Source: Halorussus halophilus
Lineage (GTDB): Archaea > Halobacteriota > Halobacteria > Halobacteriales > Haladaptataceae
Length of the DNA stretch: 64,000 bases
Direction: 5' to 3'
Assembly (NCBI RefSeq): GCF_008831545.1
Contig: NZ_CP044524.1
Coordinates: 62,001 to 126,000, forward strand
Both the position numbers and the translations under genes were made by a program. Positions within the stretch are counted from its first letter, which is position 1. Each line of letters opens with the position of its first letter. Below the pieces are notes generated by a model. That model was not told where the DNA came from. It worked only from the letters and a program-made list of their open reading frames with translations, and did not search any database. This document shows, piece after piece, positions 17,456-25,372 of this stretch.

Positions 17456-17790
17456 GGTGGCGACGGTGCGCTCCGCGCACCTGCCACCGCTTCTCGAAAA
17501 AATGTGGATCAAAAATCGACGCGCGAAATCCGAGCGCGGAGCGCACGGATTTCACACGTCTACATCGCGCTTGTGCGACTGCCGCACCGCAACCGCAGCA
17601 GCCACACGCCTCCCCACCCGATTCGCTCATCCACCGGAAGAGTTCGCACCGATGGACGCAAAACGTCCATCGAGCCTTCAGTCACTTCGTTCCTGAAGAC
17701 TTCGCTTGGCTTTCGAGCGGTGGCTCACATTCGTTCGCCAAGACCTCGCACGGAGTCGGCGCGACACGAAGGTCGCGCCAGCGCACGCCA
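17456..17790 (+). repeat. Intergenic structured repeat, copy A
   Basis: No gene in 17378-17824. The region is a chain of short hairpins: GGTGCGC/GCGCACC (17465-17481), GAAATCCG/CGGATTTC (17525-17553), GATGGACG/CGTCCATC (17651-17671), CTTCAG/CTGAAG with loop TCACTTCGTTC (17676-17698), CTTGGC/GCCAAG (17705-17742), and GGCGCGAC/GTCGCGCC with loop ACGAAG (17758-17779), followed by AGCGCACGCC. The segment GCCACACGCCTCCCC at 17601-17615 is shared with copies at 23.5, 27.0 and 53.0 kb. Confidence 0.8.
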
Positions 17791-17824
17791 TAGGGCCTGT
17801 GTCATCTGTCCAAGTACCTGGTAA

Positions 17825-18325
17825 TCAAGTCGTTTCGGTCGTCGTGTTCCACCGTTCGACGACCACACCACCATCTCTGGGGTCGGTCGTGCGGTTCTCT
17901 GGGTGTTCCAACTTGACGACCGTGGAGTCGTTTACGAAGTAGTTGGCTCTGACGAAACCGTCGCCGACGGCAACTTGGCCGTCGTGACAACTGTAGGTGC
18001 TGATACCACCCGAAACGTGGACGACGTACCCCGTCTTGGTTCGGTTCACGAGCGACCCTTGCGCGTTGACGTTCAACTCAGTCTCCGCGTTCTTGCGCTC
18101 TTCGTTCCACGTCGTCGCGTTCTCGTAGGCCACGGCGAACTCGACTGCCGTCTCGTTCGTCAGTTCCGCGGGCTTCTCGGGGAGTGACTTCTTCGAGAAG
18201 TGCTTGGTCGGTGGACAGCCGTCGGTAGTCGTTTCTCTCGGCGAAGTCCCGACTCCGCTCGATGCACAACCCGAGAGCAGGACACAGAGCGCGAGGAGGA
18301 GGAGGTCAATCCGGGTGCGTCTCAT
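17825..18325 (-). CDS. Secreted lipoprotein of unknown function, paralogue B
   Basis: A 166-residue protein with a Sec-type lipoprotein signal (R-R-T-R-I-D-L-L-L-L-A-L-C-V-L-L-S-G-C). The mature part has P-E-K-P-A-E-L-T-N-E-T-A, a region with N-E-E-R-K-N-A-E-T, G-Y-V-V-H-V-S-G-G, and Y-F-V-N-D-S-T-V-V-K-L-E. These match, in order and spacing, features of the Tat lipoprotein at 10507-11388 (P-A-E-L-T, then Y-V-S-D-E-L-T-V-R-V-E), so the two are probably paralogues with different signal peptides. Two Cys (C-P-P and S-C-H-D-G) may form a disulfide. Function unknown. Confidence 0.7.
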   Translation of the reverse strand: MRRTRIDLLLLALCVLLSGCASSGVGTSPRETTTDGCPPTKHFSKKSLPEKPAELTNETAVEFAVAYENATTWNEERKNAETELNVNAQGSLVNRTKTGYVVHVSGGISTYSCHDGQVAVGDGFVRANYFVNDSTVVKLEHPENRTTDPRDGGVVVERWNTTTETT

Positions 18326-18391
18326 ACGTGACAGTAGCGGCGTTGAAACAATAAATCGGGCGAAGAGTGAAACGTTCCTTTCAGCCAGCGA

Positions 18392-20851
18392 CTACTCCTC
18401 TCCCTCCACCTGCCGAATCCGTTCCCGAATCCGGTTCGGCGTAAACGGAATCTGGTCGGCCCTGACACCGAGCGGTTCCAGCGCGGCGTTGATGGAGCAG
18501 GCGAGACTCGCCGGGCCGTCAATCATGCCGCCCTCGCCCGTTCCCTTCGCGCCCGTCGCGGTGAACGGCGAGGGCGTCTCGGTGTGTTCTAACTCCAACT
18601 CCGGAATGTGCTCGATGGACGGCAGTTTGTAGTCGAACAGCGTGATGGCCTGCGGTTGGCCCGACTCGTCATAGCCGAATTCTTCCTGAAGCGCCGCGCC
18701 GATGCCCTGCGCGAGGCCGCCGTGGGCTTGTCCCTCGACGATGGTCGGGTTGAGTTGCGTCCCGCAGTCCCGCAACGAGTAGAACTTCAAAATATCGACT
18801 TCGCCGGTCTTCGTGTCCACCTCGACGATTGGCGCGTTCGCGGCGAACGCGGCAGTCGGGTAGACGGGGAGTTTCTTCGACAGTGCTTCGTCGAACTGCT
18901 CCAACTGCGTCGTCGGATGCTCGTAGTCGTAGCTCGCGCGAGTGAGACCAGATTCGTCGTCCTGCGCCGCGAGTTCCGCGAGTGAGAGCGTCTCCTCGCC
19001 ACCGCCATCGACGCGCACCACTGCGCCGTCGCGGTAGGTCACGTCGTCTTCGTCGCAGTCCCACGTCTCGGCGGCTAAACGCTCCAAATTCGAGACGAGT
19101 TCCTTGCCCAATCCTTGCGCTGCCCCCGAAAGCATCACGGCCATGCGAGACGCCGCGGTGCCGTACTCGGTCGGTGCGGTCTCGCTGTCCAAGTACCCCA
19201 CTTCGATGTCGCTCGGCAGCACACCCAACTCGTCAGCGAGCAGTTGGCTTACGAGCGTCTGGTGGCCCTGCCCCGACGTATCGGTCGCGAGATACGCCTT
19301 CACGGTACCGTCTGGTCGAATCTCCGCGCGGAGGTGTTCGGGCAGTTCCGCCACGTCCTCTCGGTTGCGTTCTTCTAATCCCTCTCTATCCGAGCGCTGG
19401 CGGTCGGTCCAGTCAGAGCCGCTCACGCCCGGTTCGATGTGGACCGTGGGGCGCACACCGCGGTACTTGCCTTCCTCGCGCTTCTGCTCCACGGTTTCGG
19501 GGTCCAACAGGCCGCCGTCGCGCTCCTCCTCGATTCGTTGCTGGACGTGTGCCAGCGCCGCGGGGAAGTCCCCCGAGTCGTAGATGTTCTTCGAGGGAAG
19601 TTGATACGGCATCTGGTGGGCTTCGATGAGGTTCCGGCGCCGCAACTCGTCGGGGTCTATCCCGAGTGCTTCGGCGGCGTCGTCTACCAGCATTTCGAGT
19701 GCGTAGAGGTGCGAGGGAACGCCGAAGCCGCGATACGCCGTCTGGCAGGTCTTGTTCGTCAACACGAGGTCGTACTCGTAGCGGGCGTCCTGTACGTCGA
19801 AGGCGTTGGTGAGAACTGAGAGGGGTTTGAGGACTTGATTCACCGGATATCGGGGCCACGCGCCAAAGTCGTCCACGAACCAGAAGTCCAGCGCGCGAAT
19901 CGTCCCGTCGTCGTCCAGCGCGACTTTCACGTCGTATTCGCGCTCCGTAGAGTGCATGTCCCCGCCCTGCAAGTTCTCGATGCGGTCCTCCACGAAGGTC
20001 ACTGGTTTGTTCAGTTCCTTACTCGCCATCGCGGCCAGACAACAGTACCGATGGATGGCGATTTTCGTCCCGAAGCTCCCGCCCACGTCCGGCGGCACGT
20101 CGAGGTTCACGTCGTCGGGGTCGTAGCCGAGCGTCTCGTAGACGGTGTCGTCCACGAGCGTGTGCAGTTGGATGTTGCAGTCGATGTCGAAGCTATCGGT
20201 GTCGTCGTCGTACTGGGCGACGACGCCTGCCGTTTCGAGCGGAACGCCCGAGATGCGACCCCACGAGTAGGACTTCTCGATTACGTGGTCGGCCTCCTCG
20301 AACGCCGAATCAGGGTCGCCGAAGACCAGTTCCTCGTGGTCGCCGACGTTCGTGCCGAACTCTTCGTGGACCACCACCTCGTCTTCACGGGCCTCTCGGG
20401 GGTCCACCACGCAGTCGAGTTGGTCGTATTTCACGTTCACGAGGTCCACCACGTCTTCGGCGACGTAGCGGTCGTCGGCGATGACCGCGACGACTGGTTC
20501 GCCGACGTAGCGCGCCCGGCCGTCGGCCAGCGACCACTCCTCGAATCCTTCGAGTCCGGCGGGCATCGGGTTGTACTCGGCCTTGATGTCCTCGGCGGTC
20601 AACACGAGGTGACAGCCGGGATGGTCCTCGGCCTCGCTGGTGTCGATGTCCACGATGTCGGCGTGCGGGTGAACGCTCCGCAGGAGCGCCATGTGAAGCG
20701 AGTCTTCGGGAGCCTTGTCGTGGATGTACTCGGCCTCGCCGGTGAGGATGCGGTGGTCCTCGACGCGGGCCATGCCACTCCCCGTGAATCGCTCTTTTTT
20801 CGTCTCTGTCTCGCCCTCTTCAGCAGCGTCGGTTCGTGCGTGCGAACTCAT
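18392..20851 (-). CDS. Molybdopterin-binding large subunit, xanthine dehydrogenase/CO dehydrogenase family (CoxL-like, form II type)
   Basis: An 819-residue catalytic subunit of a molybdenum hydroxylase. The N-terminal aldehyde-oxidase domain (hammerhead) covers about 30-150. Moco-binding motifs are D-V-G-G-S-F-G-T-K at about 256, A-Y-R-G-F-G-V-P at about 370 and G-A-K-G-T-G-E-G-G at about 770, the last carrying the general-base Glu. True CO dehydrogenases (form I) have A-Y-R-C-S-F-R; here A-Y-R-G-F-G marks the form II/xanthine-dehydrogenase-like group, so CO oxidation is not supported and the substrate is unknown. The gene starts at the base next to the stop of the 2Fe-2S subunit gene, a tightly coupled pair. 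Maturation genes (MobA-like, XdhC) lie just beyond. Confidence 0.93.
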   Translation of the reverse strand: MSSHARTDAAEEGETETKKERFTGSGMARVEDHRILTGEAEYIHDKAPEDSLHMALLRSVHPHADIVDIDTSEAEDHPGCHLVLTAEDIKAEYNPMPAGLEGFEEWSLADGRARYVGEPVVAVIADDRYVAEDVVDLVNVKYDQLDCVVDPREAREDEVVVHEEFGTNVGDHEELVFGDPDSAFEEADHVIEKSYSWGRISGVPLETAGVVAQYDDDTDSFDIDCNIQLHTLVDDTVYETLGYDPDDVNLDVPPDVGGSFGTKIAIHRYCCLAAMASKELNKPVTFVEDRIENLQGGDMHSTEREYDVKVALDDDGTIRALDFWFVDDFGAWPRYPVNQVLKPLSVLTNAFDVQDARYEYDLVLTNKTCQTAYRGFGVPSHLYALEMLVDDAAEALGIDPDELRRRNLIEAHQMPYQLPSKNIYDSGDFPAALAHVQQRIEEERDGGLLDPETVEQKREEGKYRGVRPTVHIEPGVSGSDWTDRQRSDREGLEERNREDVAELPEHLRAEIRPDGTVKAYLATDTSGQGHQTLVSQLLADELGVLPSDIEVGYLDSETAPTEYGTAASRMAVMLSGAAQGLGKELVSNLERLAAETWDCDEDDVTYRDGAVVRVDGGGEETLSLAELAAQDDESGLTRASYDYEHPTTQLEQFDEALSKKLPVYPTAAFAANAPIVEVDTKTGEVDILKFYSLRDCGTQLNPTIVEGQAHGGLAQGIGAALQEEFGYDESGQPQAITLFDYKLPSIEHIPELELEHTETPSPFTATGAKGTGEGGMIDGPASLACSINAALEPLGVRADQIPFTPNRIRERIRQVEGEE

Positions 20852-21388
20852 CTATGCTTCTTCCTCCTCGTCCACCGTGCTTTCACCGTCCATCCGGTCG
20901 GCCGCGCGCAACACCGCGTCGTAGATGTTCTGGTAGCCAGTGCAGCGACAGATGTTGTCCGCGAGTCCCTTCTCGACGGCTTCCTTGGAGGGGTCGGGGT
21001 TCTCGTCCAGCAGTTCCTTGCTCGCCATCACGAACCCGCTGGTACAGAAGCCACACTGCAAGGCGTGTTCCTCGTGGAACGCCTCCTGAATCGGGTGGAG
21101 CGCGCCGTCCTCGGCGAGTCCCTCGACAGTCTCGATTTCGGTGCCGTCGGCCTGCACCGCGTAGGTGAGACACGACTTGACAGCCTGTCCGTCCATCAGA
21201 ACAGTACAGGCCCCACAGACACCGTGTTCACAGCCGACGCGGACCCCCCGGAGGTCTTGGGCGTCACGGAGGAAGTCCGAAAGTTTGTGGCGCGGTTCCA
21301 CCTCCGCAGAGACGGATTCACCGTTGATAGAGAGTGAAATGTCCTCGGTCGGCCGGTCGAGAGACCCCGACGTGTCGTCAGCACTCAT
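20852..21388 (-). CDS. 2Fe-2S small subunit of the molybdenum hydroxylase (CoxS-like)
   Basis: A 178-residue protein with a plant-type ferredoxin domain (C-E-H-G-V-C-G-A-C-T, then a fourth Cys in V-K-S-C) and a C-terminal four-helix 2Fe-2S domain (C-G-F-C-T-S-G-F and C-R-C-T-G-Y). All eight cluster Cys are present. It carries electrons from the Mo site to FAD. Its stop abuts the start of the large subunit with no gap, so they form an operon. The matching FAD subunit is not adjacent; the best candidate is at 5705-6595. Confidence 0.95.
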   Translation of the reverse strand: MSADDTSGSLDRPTEDISLSINGESVSAEVEPRHKLSDFLRDAQDLRGVRVGCEHGVCGACTVLMDGQAVKSCLTYAVQADGTEIETVEGLAEDGALHPIQEAFHEEHALQCGFCTSGFVMASKELLDENPDPSKEAVEKGLADNICRCTGYQNIYDAVLRAADRMDGESTVDEEEEA

Positions 21389-21532
21389 GGTAGGTACTCA
21401 CGTATTTCCGGTCAGCGCATAAACGTTGCGCCGAATCGGGGGACGACGGCCCCTGACCCGACCCAATCAGTTGCGGTGGCAGTCCCCGTCAGTTGCCGAA
21501 ACGTTTTGATGTGGGGGTGTGCAAATCGCGGT

Positions 21533-22123
21533 ATGATGCTCGGAGTTCTGCTCGCCGCCGGAACCGGGTCACGGTTCGGCGACGGGAACGAACTACTGGC
21601 CGAAATAGACGGCGAACCGGTCGTCTCACACGCCGCACGGACGCTGACGGCCTCCGGCGTCGATGCGGTCGTCGCCGTCGTCGGACACGAACGCGAACTG
21701 GTCGAGGGCGCGCTTCCCGACGATGTAGACGTACTCTACAACACGGACTTCGAGGATGGCCAGAGCACGTCGGTGAAGCTCGCTGCCGAGTTCGCCCGCA
21801 AGCGCGAGGCCGACGCGGCGCTGTTCGCGCTCGGCGACATGCCGCGCGTCTCAGTCGAAACTGTCGAAGCACTCCTCGCAGCGTACCGCGACGGAGACGG
21901 TGATATCGTCGTCCCCAGATACGAGGGCGAACGTGGCAATCCAGTGCTGTTCGACGCTGCGTACTTCGACGCGCTGGCGGAGGTAGAGGGCGACACGGGC
22001 GGCCGCGAACTTATCGAATCGGAAGCAGAATCGGGAGCAGTCGCGTGGGTGGACGTCGAGGACGCCGGCGTTCGCCAAGATATCGACACCCGCGAAGATT
22101 TAGAGACGCTTCGCGGCGAGTGA
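21533..22123 (+). CDS. MobA-like nucleotidyltransferase of molybdenum-hydroxylase maturation (MocA/CoxI type)
   Basis: A 196-residue NTP-transferase fold protein: L-L-A-A-G-T-G-S-R-F-G-D-G at about 5-17, F-A-L-G-D-M-P-R at about 98-105, and R-G-N-P-V-L-F near 140. The family adds CMP or GMP to molybdopterin. In this family the P-loop-like motif is usually followed by N-K-L-L; here it reads G-N-E-L-L, so the conserved Lys is Glu. The gene is divergent from the S-L subunit operon and 9 bases from the convergent XdhC gene. This context supports a role in cofactor maturation, but activity with the Glu substitution is uncertain. Confidence 0.85.
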   Translation: MMLGVLLAAGTGSRFGDGNELLAEIDGEPVVSHAARTLTASGVDAVVAVVGHERELVEGALPDDVDVLYNTDFEDGQSTSVKLAAEFARKREADAALFALGDMPRVSVETVEALLAAYRDGDGDIVVPRYEGERGNPVLFDAAYFDALAEVEGDTGGRELIESEAESGAVAWVDVEDAGVRQDIDTREDLETLRGE

Positions 22124-22132
22124 GGACGAGAA

Positions 22133-23296
22133 CTATTCTGCCCGGGGGTGAATCGACGCCTCGCTCTCGCTCAAGCGAGTCCCGTCCCTATCGTTGCTCA
22201 CCGCTAGCACCTCGCTCACGACGCTGAGCGCCACCTGCGCGGGTTCACCTCCTCCCAAATCCAGTCCGACTGGCGTGGAGATACGGTCGAGTTGCGATTT
22301 GGTGAGTTCGACGCCGTCCTCGGCGAGCGCGTCGCGCAGTTCGTCGAATCGCTTTCGTGGCCCCATCAATCCGACGTATGGAACTGCCGTGTCGAGCAGA
22401 GCTTCGACCGCGAGGCGGTCGTCCACGAAGTTGTGCGACATCAGCACGGCGTAGGTATCTGCGGCGCGTTCGATGCAGGAGTCGAGGTCGGTCGGGTGCG
22501 TAGCGACCACGCGGTCTGCGGCCGGGAACCGCTTGGCGTCGGCCTGTGCGCCGCGCGCGGTGGCGACGGCGACGCGAAAGCCAGCCTCGCGGGCGAATCG
22601 CGTCACGGGCCGCACGTCGCGGCCGCCGCCGAAGACGAACAGCGTCGGCACTGGTTCGAGGCCGTCTACGAACAGTTCGACCGTGCCGCGCTCCGTCTCG
22701 ACTTCGAGGGTATCAGAGCGACCGTGTTCGGCGAATTCGCGGGCTTGTTGGGTGACTTGGGTGAGGATTTCTTCGGGGATTTCGGGTCGGGGGTCAGTGG
22801 CTGTGAAGGAGCCATCGGCGAAGAGTACGCGCGCGCCGACTGCTACGTCGGAATGCTCGGTGGCGACCACGGTGACCAGCGCGACTCGCTCGCCGTCTGT
22901 GAGTCGGTCGAGGGCCGCGCGGAAACTCGTGTCCGCCGGTTCGACCAGCACGTCGATGACGCCGTTGCACCCCAGTCCGAAGTTCCACGTGTCGTCGTCG
23001 CTCGTCAGGTCGAACGTCTCGCGGCGGGGGCCGTTCTGCGTGACCTGCGTTGCGATTTCGGCGACAGGGCCTTCGAGACAGCCAGCGGTGATGGCTCCGG
23101 TCGTTTCGGGGGCGCTGGCGTCGAGAGTGGTGGTGTTCGGGAGTACCATCTTCGCGCCGGGGCGACGGTACGCCGAGCCTTCGACGGCCGTCACGGTCGC
23201 GACGGCGGCGGGCGCGTCTGCATCGAGTGCGTCGCGGAGCGCGGTGCGGACTGTGGGCGTACTCGCGTCCCACGCTTCCGACGCTTGGTCGTCCAT
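22133..23296 (-). CDS. xdhC: XdhC family molybdenum-cofactor maturation protein
   Basis: A 387-residue XdhC/CoxF protein. The N-terminal XdhC domain contains V-E-G-S-A-Y-R-R-P-G-A-K-M at about 42-54, A-G-C-L-E-G-P-V at about 83 and F-G-L-G-C-N-G-V at about 118. The C-terminal Rossmann domain starts near residue 220 (L-F-V-F-G-G-G) and includes A-V-L-M-S-H-N-F, V-G-L-M-G-P-R-K-R and a G-L-D-L-G-G-G-E-P-A-Q-V-A end. XdhC binds the Mo cofactor and helps its sulfuration and insertion into XDH-family enzymes. It lies next to the MobA-like gene and near the L and S subunits. Confidence 0.93.
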   Translation of the reverse strand: MDDQASEAWDASTPTVRTALRDALDADAPAAVATVTAVEGSAYRRPGAKMVLPNTTTLDASAPETTGAITAGCLEGPVAEIATQVTQNGPRRETFDLTSDDDTWNFGLGCNGVIDVLVEPADTSFRAALDRLTDGERVALVTVVATEHSDVAVGARVLFADGSFTATDPRPEIPEEILTQVTQQAREFAEHGRSDTLEVETERGTVELFVDGLEPVPTLFVFGGGRDVRPVTRFAREAGFRVAVATARGAQADAKRFPAADRVVATHPTDLDSCIERAADTYAVLMSHNFVDDRLAVEALLDTAVPYVGLMGPRKRFDELRDALAEDGVELTKSQLDRISTPVGLDLGGGEPAQVALSVVSEVLAVSNDRDGTRLSESEASIHPRAE

Positions 23297-23472
23297 GGGG
23301 CGTGATAGCTAATCTGCGTATTTAGGTGTTGGTGTAGAGGTCCGAACCTCTGTCGAACGTCCTACTGCTTCGAGAGAGATTCGACCGACTCTGTTGCGTC
23401 GGTGGTCAACTTCGGAATGGAGAAGGATGAAACATCAGTCGTGTTATCTGTATTGAAAAAGGAGCAGTGAGA

Positions 23473-23655
23473 CTAGCGACTCCCGAAACCGATGAGAAAC
23501 CGCACCGCACGGCACGAGCCACACGCCTCCTCACCCGACTCGCTCGCCCCACTTGTTCGTGATTACCGAAAAGCGAAGCCCTTTCGAACGACTCCGCTCG
23601 TTGAAGACGTCGCGCAGGGAGGGTCGCGGCACGAAGCCGCGACCAGCGCATGCCG
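23473..23655 (+). repeat. Intergenic structured repeat, copy B
   Basis: Lies in the 414-base gene-free gap 23297-23711. It begins CTAGCGACTCCCGAAACC, continues GAGAAACCGCACCGC and GCCACACGCCTCCTCACCCG, and ends with the hairpin GGTCGCGGC-ACGAA-GCCGCGACC (23622-23644) and AGCGCATGCC. The end hairpin has the same ACGAA loop and the same trailing sequence as copy A but a different stem. No coding signal; nothing else recognised in the gap. Confidence 0.75.
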
Positions 23656-23711
23656 ATGGAGAAAGCGAAGAGTGGCGAAATCAGGGAGTGCGCTCACCAG
23701 GCCGCAGCTAC

Positions 23712-23870
23712 CTACATTTCGACGCCATCGACGGAGAGAAACAACACCACGACCAAGAGCGTGAGGAGCGCGCCAGGAGGTCCCAGCACTTCGAAGGCGA
23801 CGAATCCGACGAGGACGAAGAGGAGAAACCGAATGTGGCGCAGTTGGGTGTGGAGGAGGTCGTCTGCCAT
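23712..23870 (-). CDS. Hypothetical small membrane protein
   Basis: About 52 residues starting M-A-D-D-L-L-H-T-Q-L-R-H, then two short hydrophobic helices (F-L-L-F-V-L-V-G-F-V-A-F and A-L-L-T-L-L-V-V-V-L-F-L). The design (short charged N-terminus, two helices) is common among uncharacterised haloarchaeal membrane proteins. It sits 54 bases before the stop-side of the lipoprotein hydrolase. Function unknown. Confidence 0.55.
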   Translation of the reverse strand: MADDLLHTQLRHIRFLLFVLVGFVAFEVLGPPGALLTLLVVVLFLSVDGVEM

Positions 23871-23924
23871 ACGTTTTCCCGCTCGTCCGATAGACAAAGT
23901 TCTGTTCATGTCGTGAAATTGGCC

Positions 23925-25292
23925 TCACTCACCGAGCGCGTCGTCGAAGAAAGCCAGTGTCTCGTGCCACGCGTCGGCGTTCGCGCGAGCGTTCGCCTCC
24001 TGACTGCCGCCGTAGACGTTGTACTGATTCCTCGAGGTTCCGGCGGTCGGAAGGTAGGGGTAGCGCATGTAGTGGCCTGCGCCCTCGTGGCTGTCGTGGC
24101 GGTACTTGTGGGAGTAGCTGTTGGCATCCAGTCGCTCGACGACTCGCTCCGAGAGCCTCGCCGATGGCCACCGCTGGTCGTCAGTGACCGACACCAAATA
24201 CATCGACGCGTCGGCGTCCTCGACTGGAATAGCTGCAGTCGCAATCTCGTCGTCGCTGGCCTTCGAGAGTGCCGGTTCGTAGTATGGGAGCGACGGCGCG
24301 GGTGGCGGTCCGGGGTCCGCGTCTGCGAGTTCCAGAAACGGCACTGGCTCGCCGCCGACCGACCACGCGGAGGTGTCTGCCGGAGCGCGACCGTAGCTGA
24401 GCCCCTCCCAGACGACGCCGCTCGGGACCCACCCGACGACCGCGCCGAGATTCTCGTTCCGACTGGCGAGCAAAAGCGCGAGCGCGCCACCTCTGGAGAA
24501 GCCGAAGACGCCGAGCTTTTGACCAGCGACCCGATTCTGCTCCTGGAGCCACTCCACCGCCGTTTCGGCGTACTCCACCGGCACCTCGCTCAGCGTGTCC
24601 GGAATCGGGTCGGGGTCGCCGAAGTACTGGAGCGCTAACGTGGCGAACCCCCGCGAGGCCAGCAGTCTCGCCGTCGCCAGGTGTGGCTTCCCGCCAGCAC
24701 CGTGGAGGTGCAGGATTGCTGGTGCGGGTTCCGAACCGGGCGGCAGAAACAACTTCCCGACGAGGTCTCCGTGGTCGATTGCTCGCTCCTCGATTTCAGG
24801 GTCGAACAGTCTACGCGCCGTCGTCGCTTCGGCGACTGACTCGCCATCGACTTCGGCGGTGAGTGTGACCTCGTAACTCTCCTCGCCGGGGGCGAAGATG
24901 GCTTCCGGCGGGAGTTGCTGGTCCGACTTCGCGTCCGCCGGTCGCTTCGACCAAAACAGCCCCATCGGGTCGGCGTCCTCGTAGGTGCCCTCGACTGGGG
25001 GCTGTTCGCCGACGACGAGCGTTCCGTCGTCGCCGACTTCGAAGCGGGCGCGGGACTCCCACTGGCCGCCAGTTTTTGCGTTCGACTGCTGGTTCTGCGA
25101 CTGTGCCGACGCCCGAACGACGACCGAGGCTTCCGATTCGAGACCGTCGAGTTCGACGCGGATTTCCTCGTCGGTGAGCGCGTTCGTCGGGACGGAAATT
25201 TGGGGGTCGGTCGTCGTCCCGCTACAGCCTGCGAGCGTCGAGAGACCGACAGTACCGAGCAGACCCAGCAAGTCGCGTCGAGTGGGATGCAT
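23925..25292 (-). CDS. Tat lipoprotein with acyl-CoA thioesterase/BAAT-type alpha/beta hydrolase domain
   Basis: A 455-residue protein. The N-terminus M-H-P-T-R-R-D-L-L-G-L-L-G with lipobox S-T-L-A-G-C is a Tat lipoprotein signal. An N-terminal Ig-like thioesterase/BAAT domain (about 30-190) is followed by an alpha/beta hydrolase with A-I-L-H-L-H-G-A-G-G, nucleophile elbow V-F-G-F-S-R-G-G, and a C-terminal G-A-G-H-Y candidate His. Relatives are intracellular acyl-CoA thioesterases or acyltransferases; this one is on the cell surface, so another ester or thioester substrate is likely. The ORF upstream of 25292 is out-of-context coding and ignored. Confidence 0.85.
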   Translation of the reverse strand: MHPTRRDLLGLLGTVGLSTLAGCSGTTTDPQISVPTNALTDEEIRVELDGLESEASVVVRASAQSQNQQSNAKTGGQWESRARFEVGDDGTLVVGEQPPVEGTYEDADPMGLFWSKRPADAKSDQQLPPEAIFAPGEESYEVTLTAEVDGESVAEATTARRLFDPEIEERAIDHGDLVGKLFLPPGSEPAPAILHLHGAGGKPHLATARLLASRGFATLALQYFGDPDPIPDTLSEVPVEYAETAVEWLQEQNRVAGQKLGVFGFSRGGALALLLASRNENLGAVVGWVPSGVVWEGLSYGRAPADTSAWSVGGEPVPFLELADADPGPPPAPSLPYYEPALSKASDDEIATAAIPVEDADASMYLVSVTDDQRWPSARLSERVVERLDANSYSHKYRHDSHEGAGHYMRYPYLPTAGTSRNQYNVYGGSQEANARANADAWHETLAFFDDALGE

Positions 25293-25372
25293 CGAGTGTG
25301 TGCGGGAAGTTGGAAGCCGACCGAGGACCATACGCTGAGTAGTCAGGTAAAGTACAAAATTCCTGTGTCGGC

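Noticed and set aside
17456-17790. Insertion sequence or transposon remnant with a transposase
   Set aside because: No transposase-like frame in any repeat copy and no clear target-site duplications; kept only as a repeat of unknown origin.
18392-20851. Carbon monoxide dehydrogenase (form I) large subunit
   Set aside because: Active-site loop is A-Y-R-G-F-G and not A-Y-R-C-S-F-R, so CO oxidation is not supported.
19835-21337. 500-codon open frame on the plus strand opposite the molybdenum-hydroxylase L and S genes
   Set aside because: It is antisense to two clearly conserved genes; its composition comes from the GC-rich codon bias of the opposite strand and it shows no domain.
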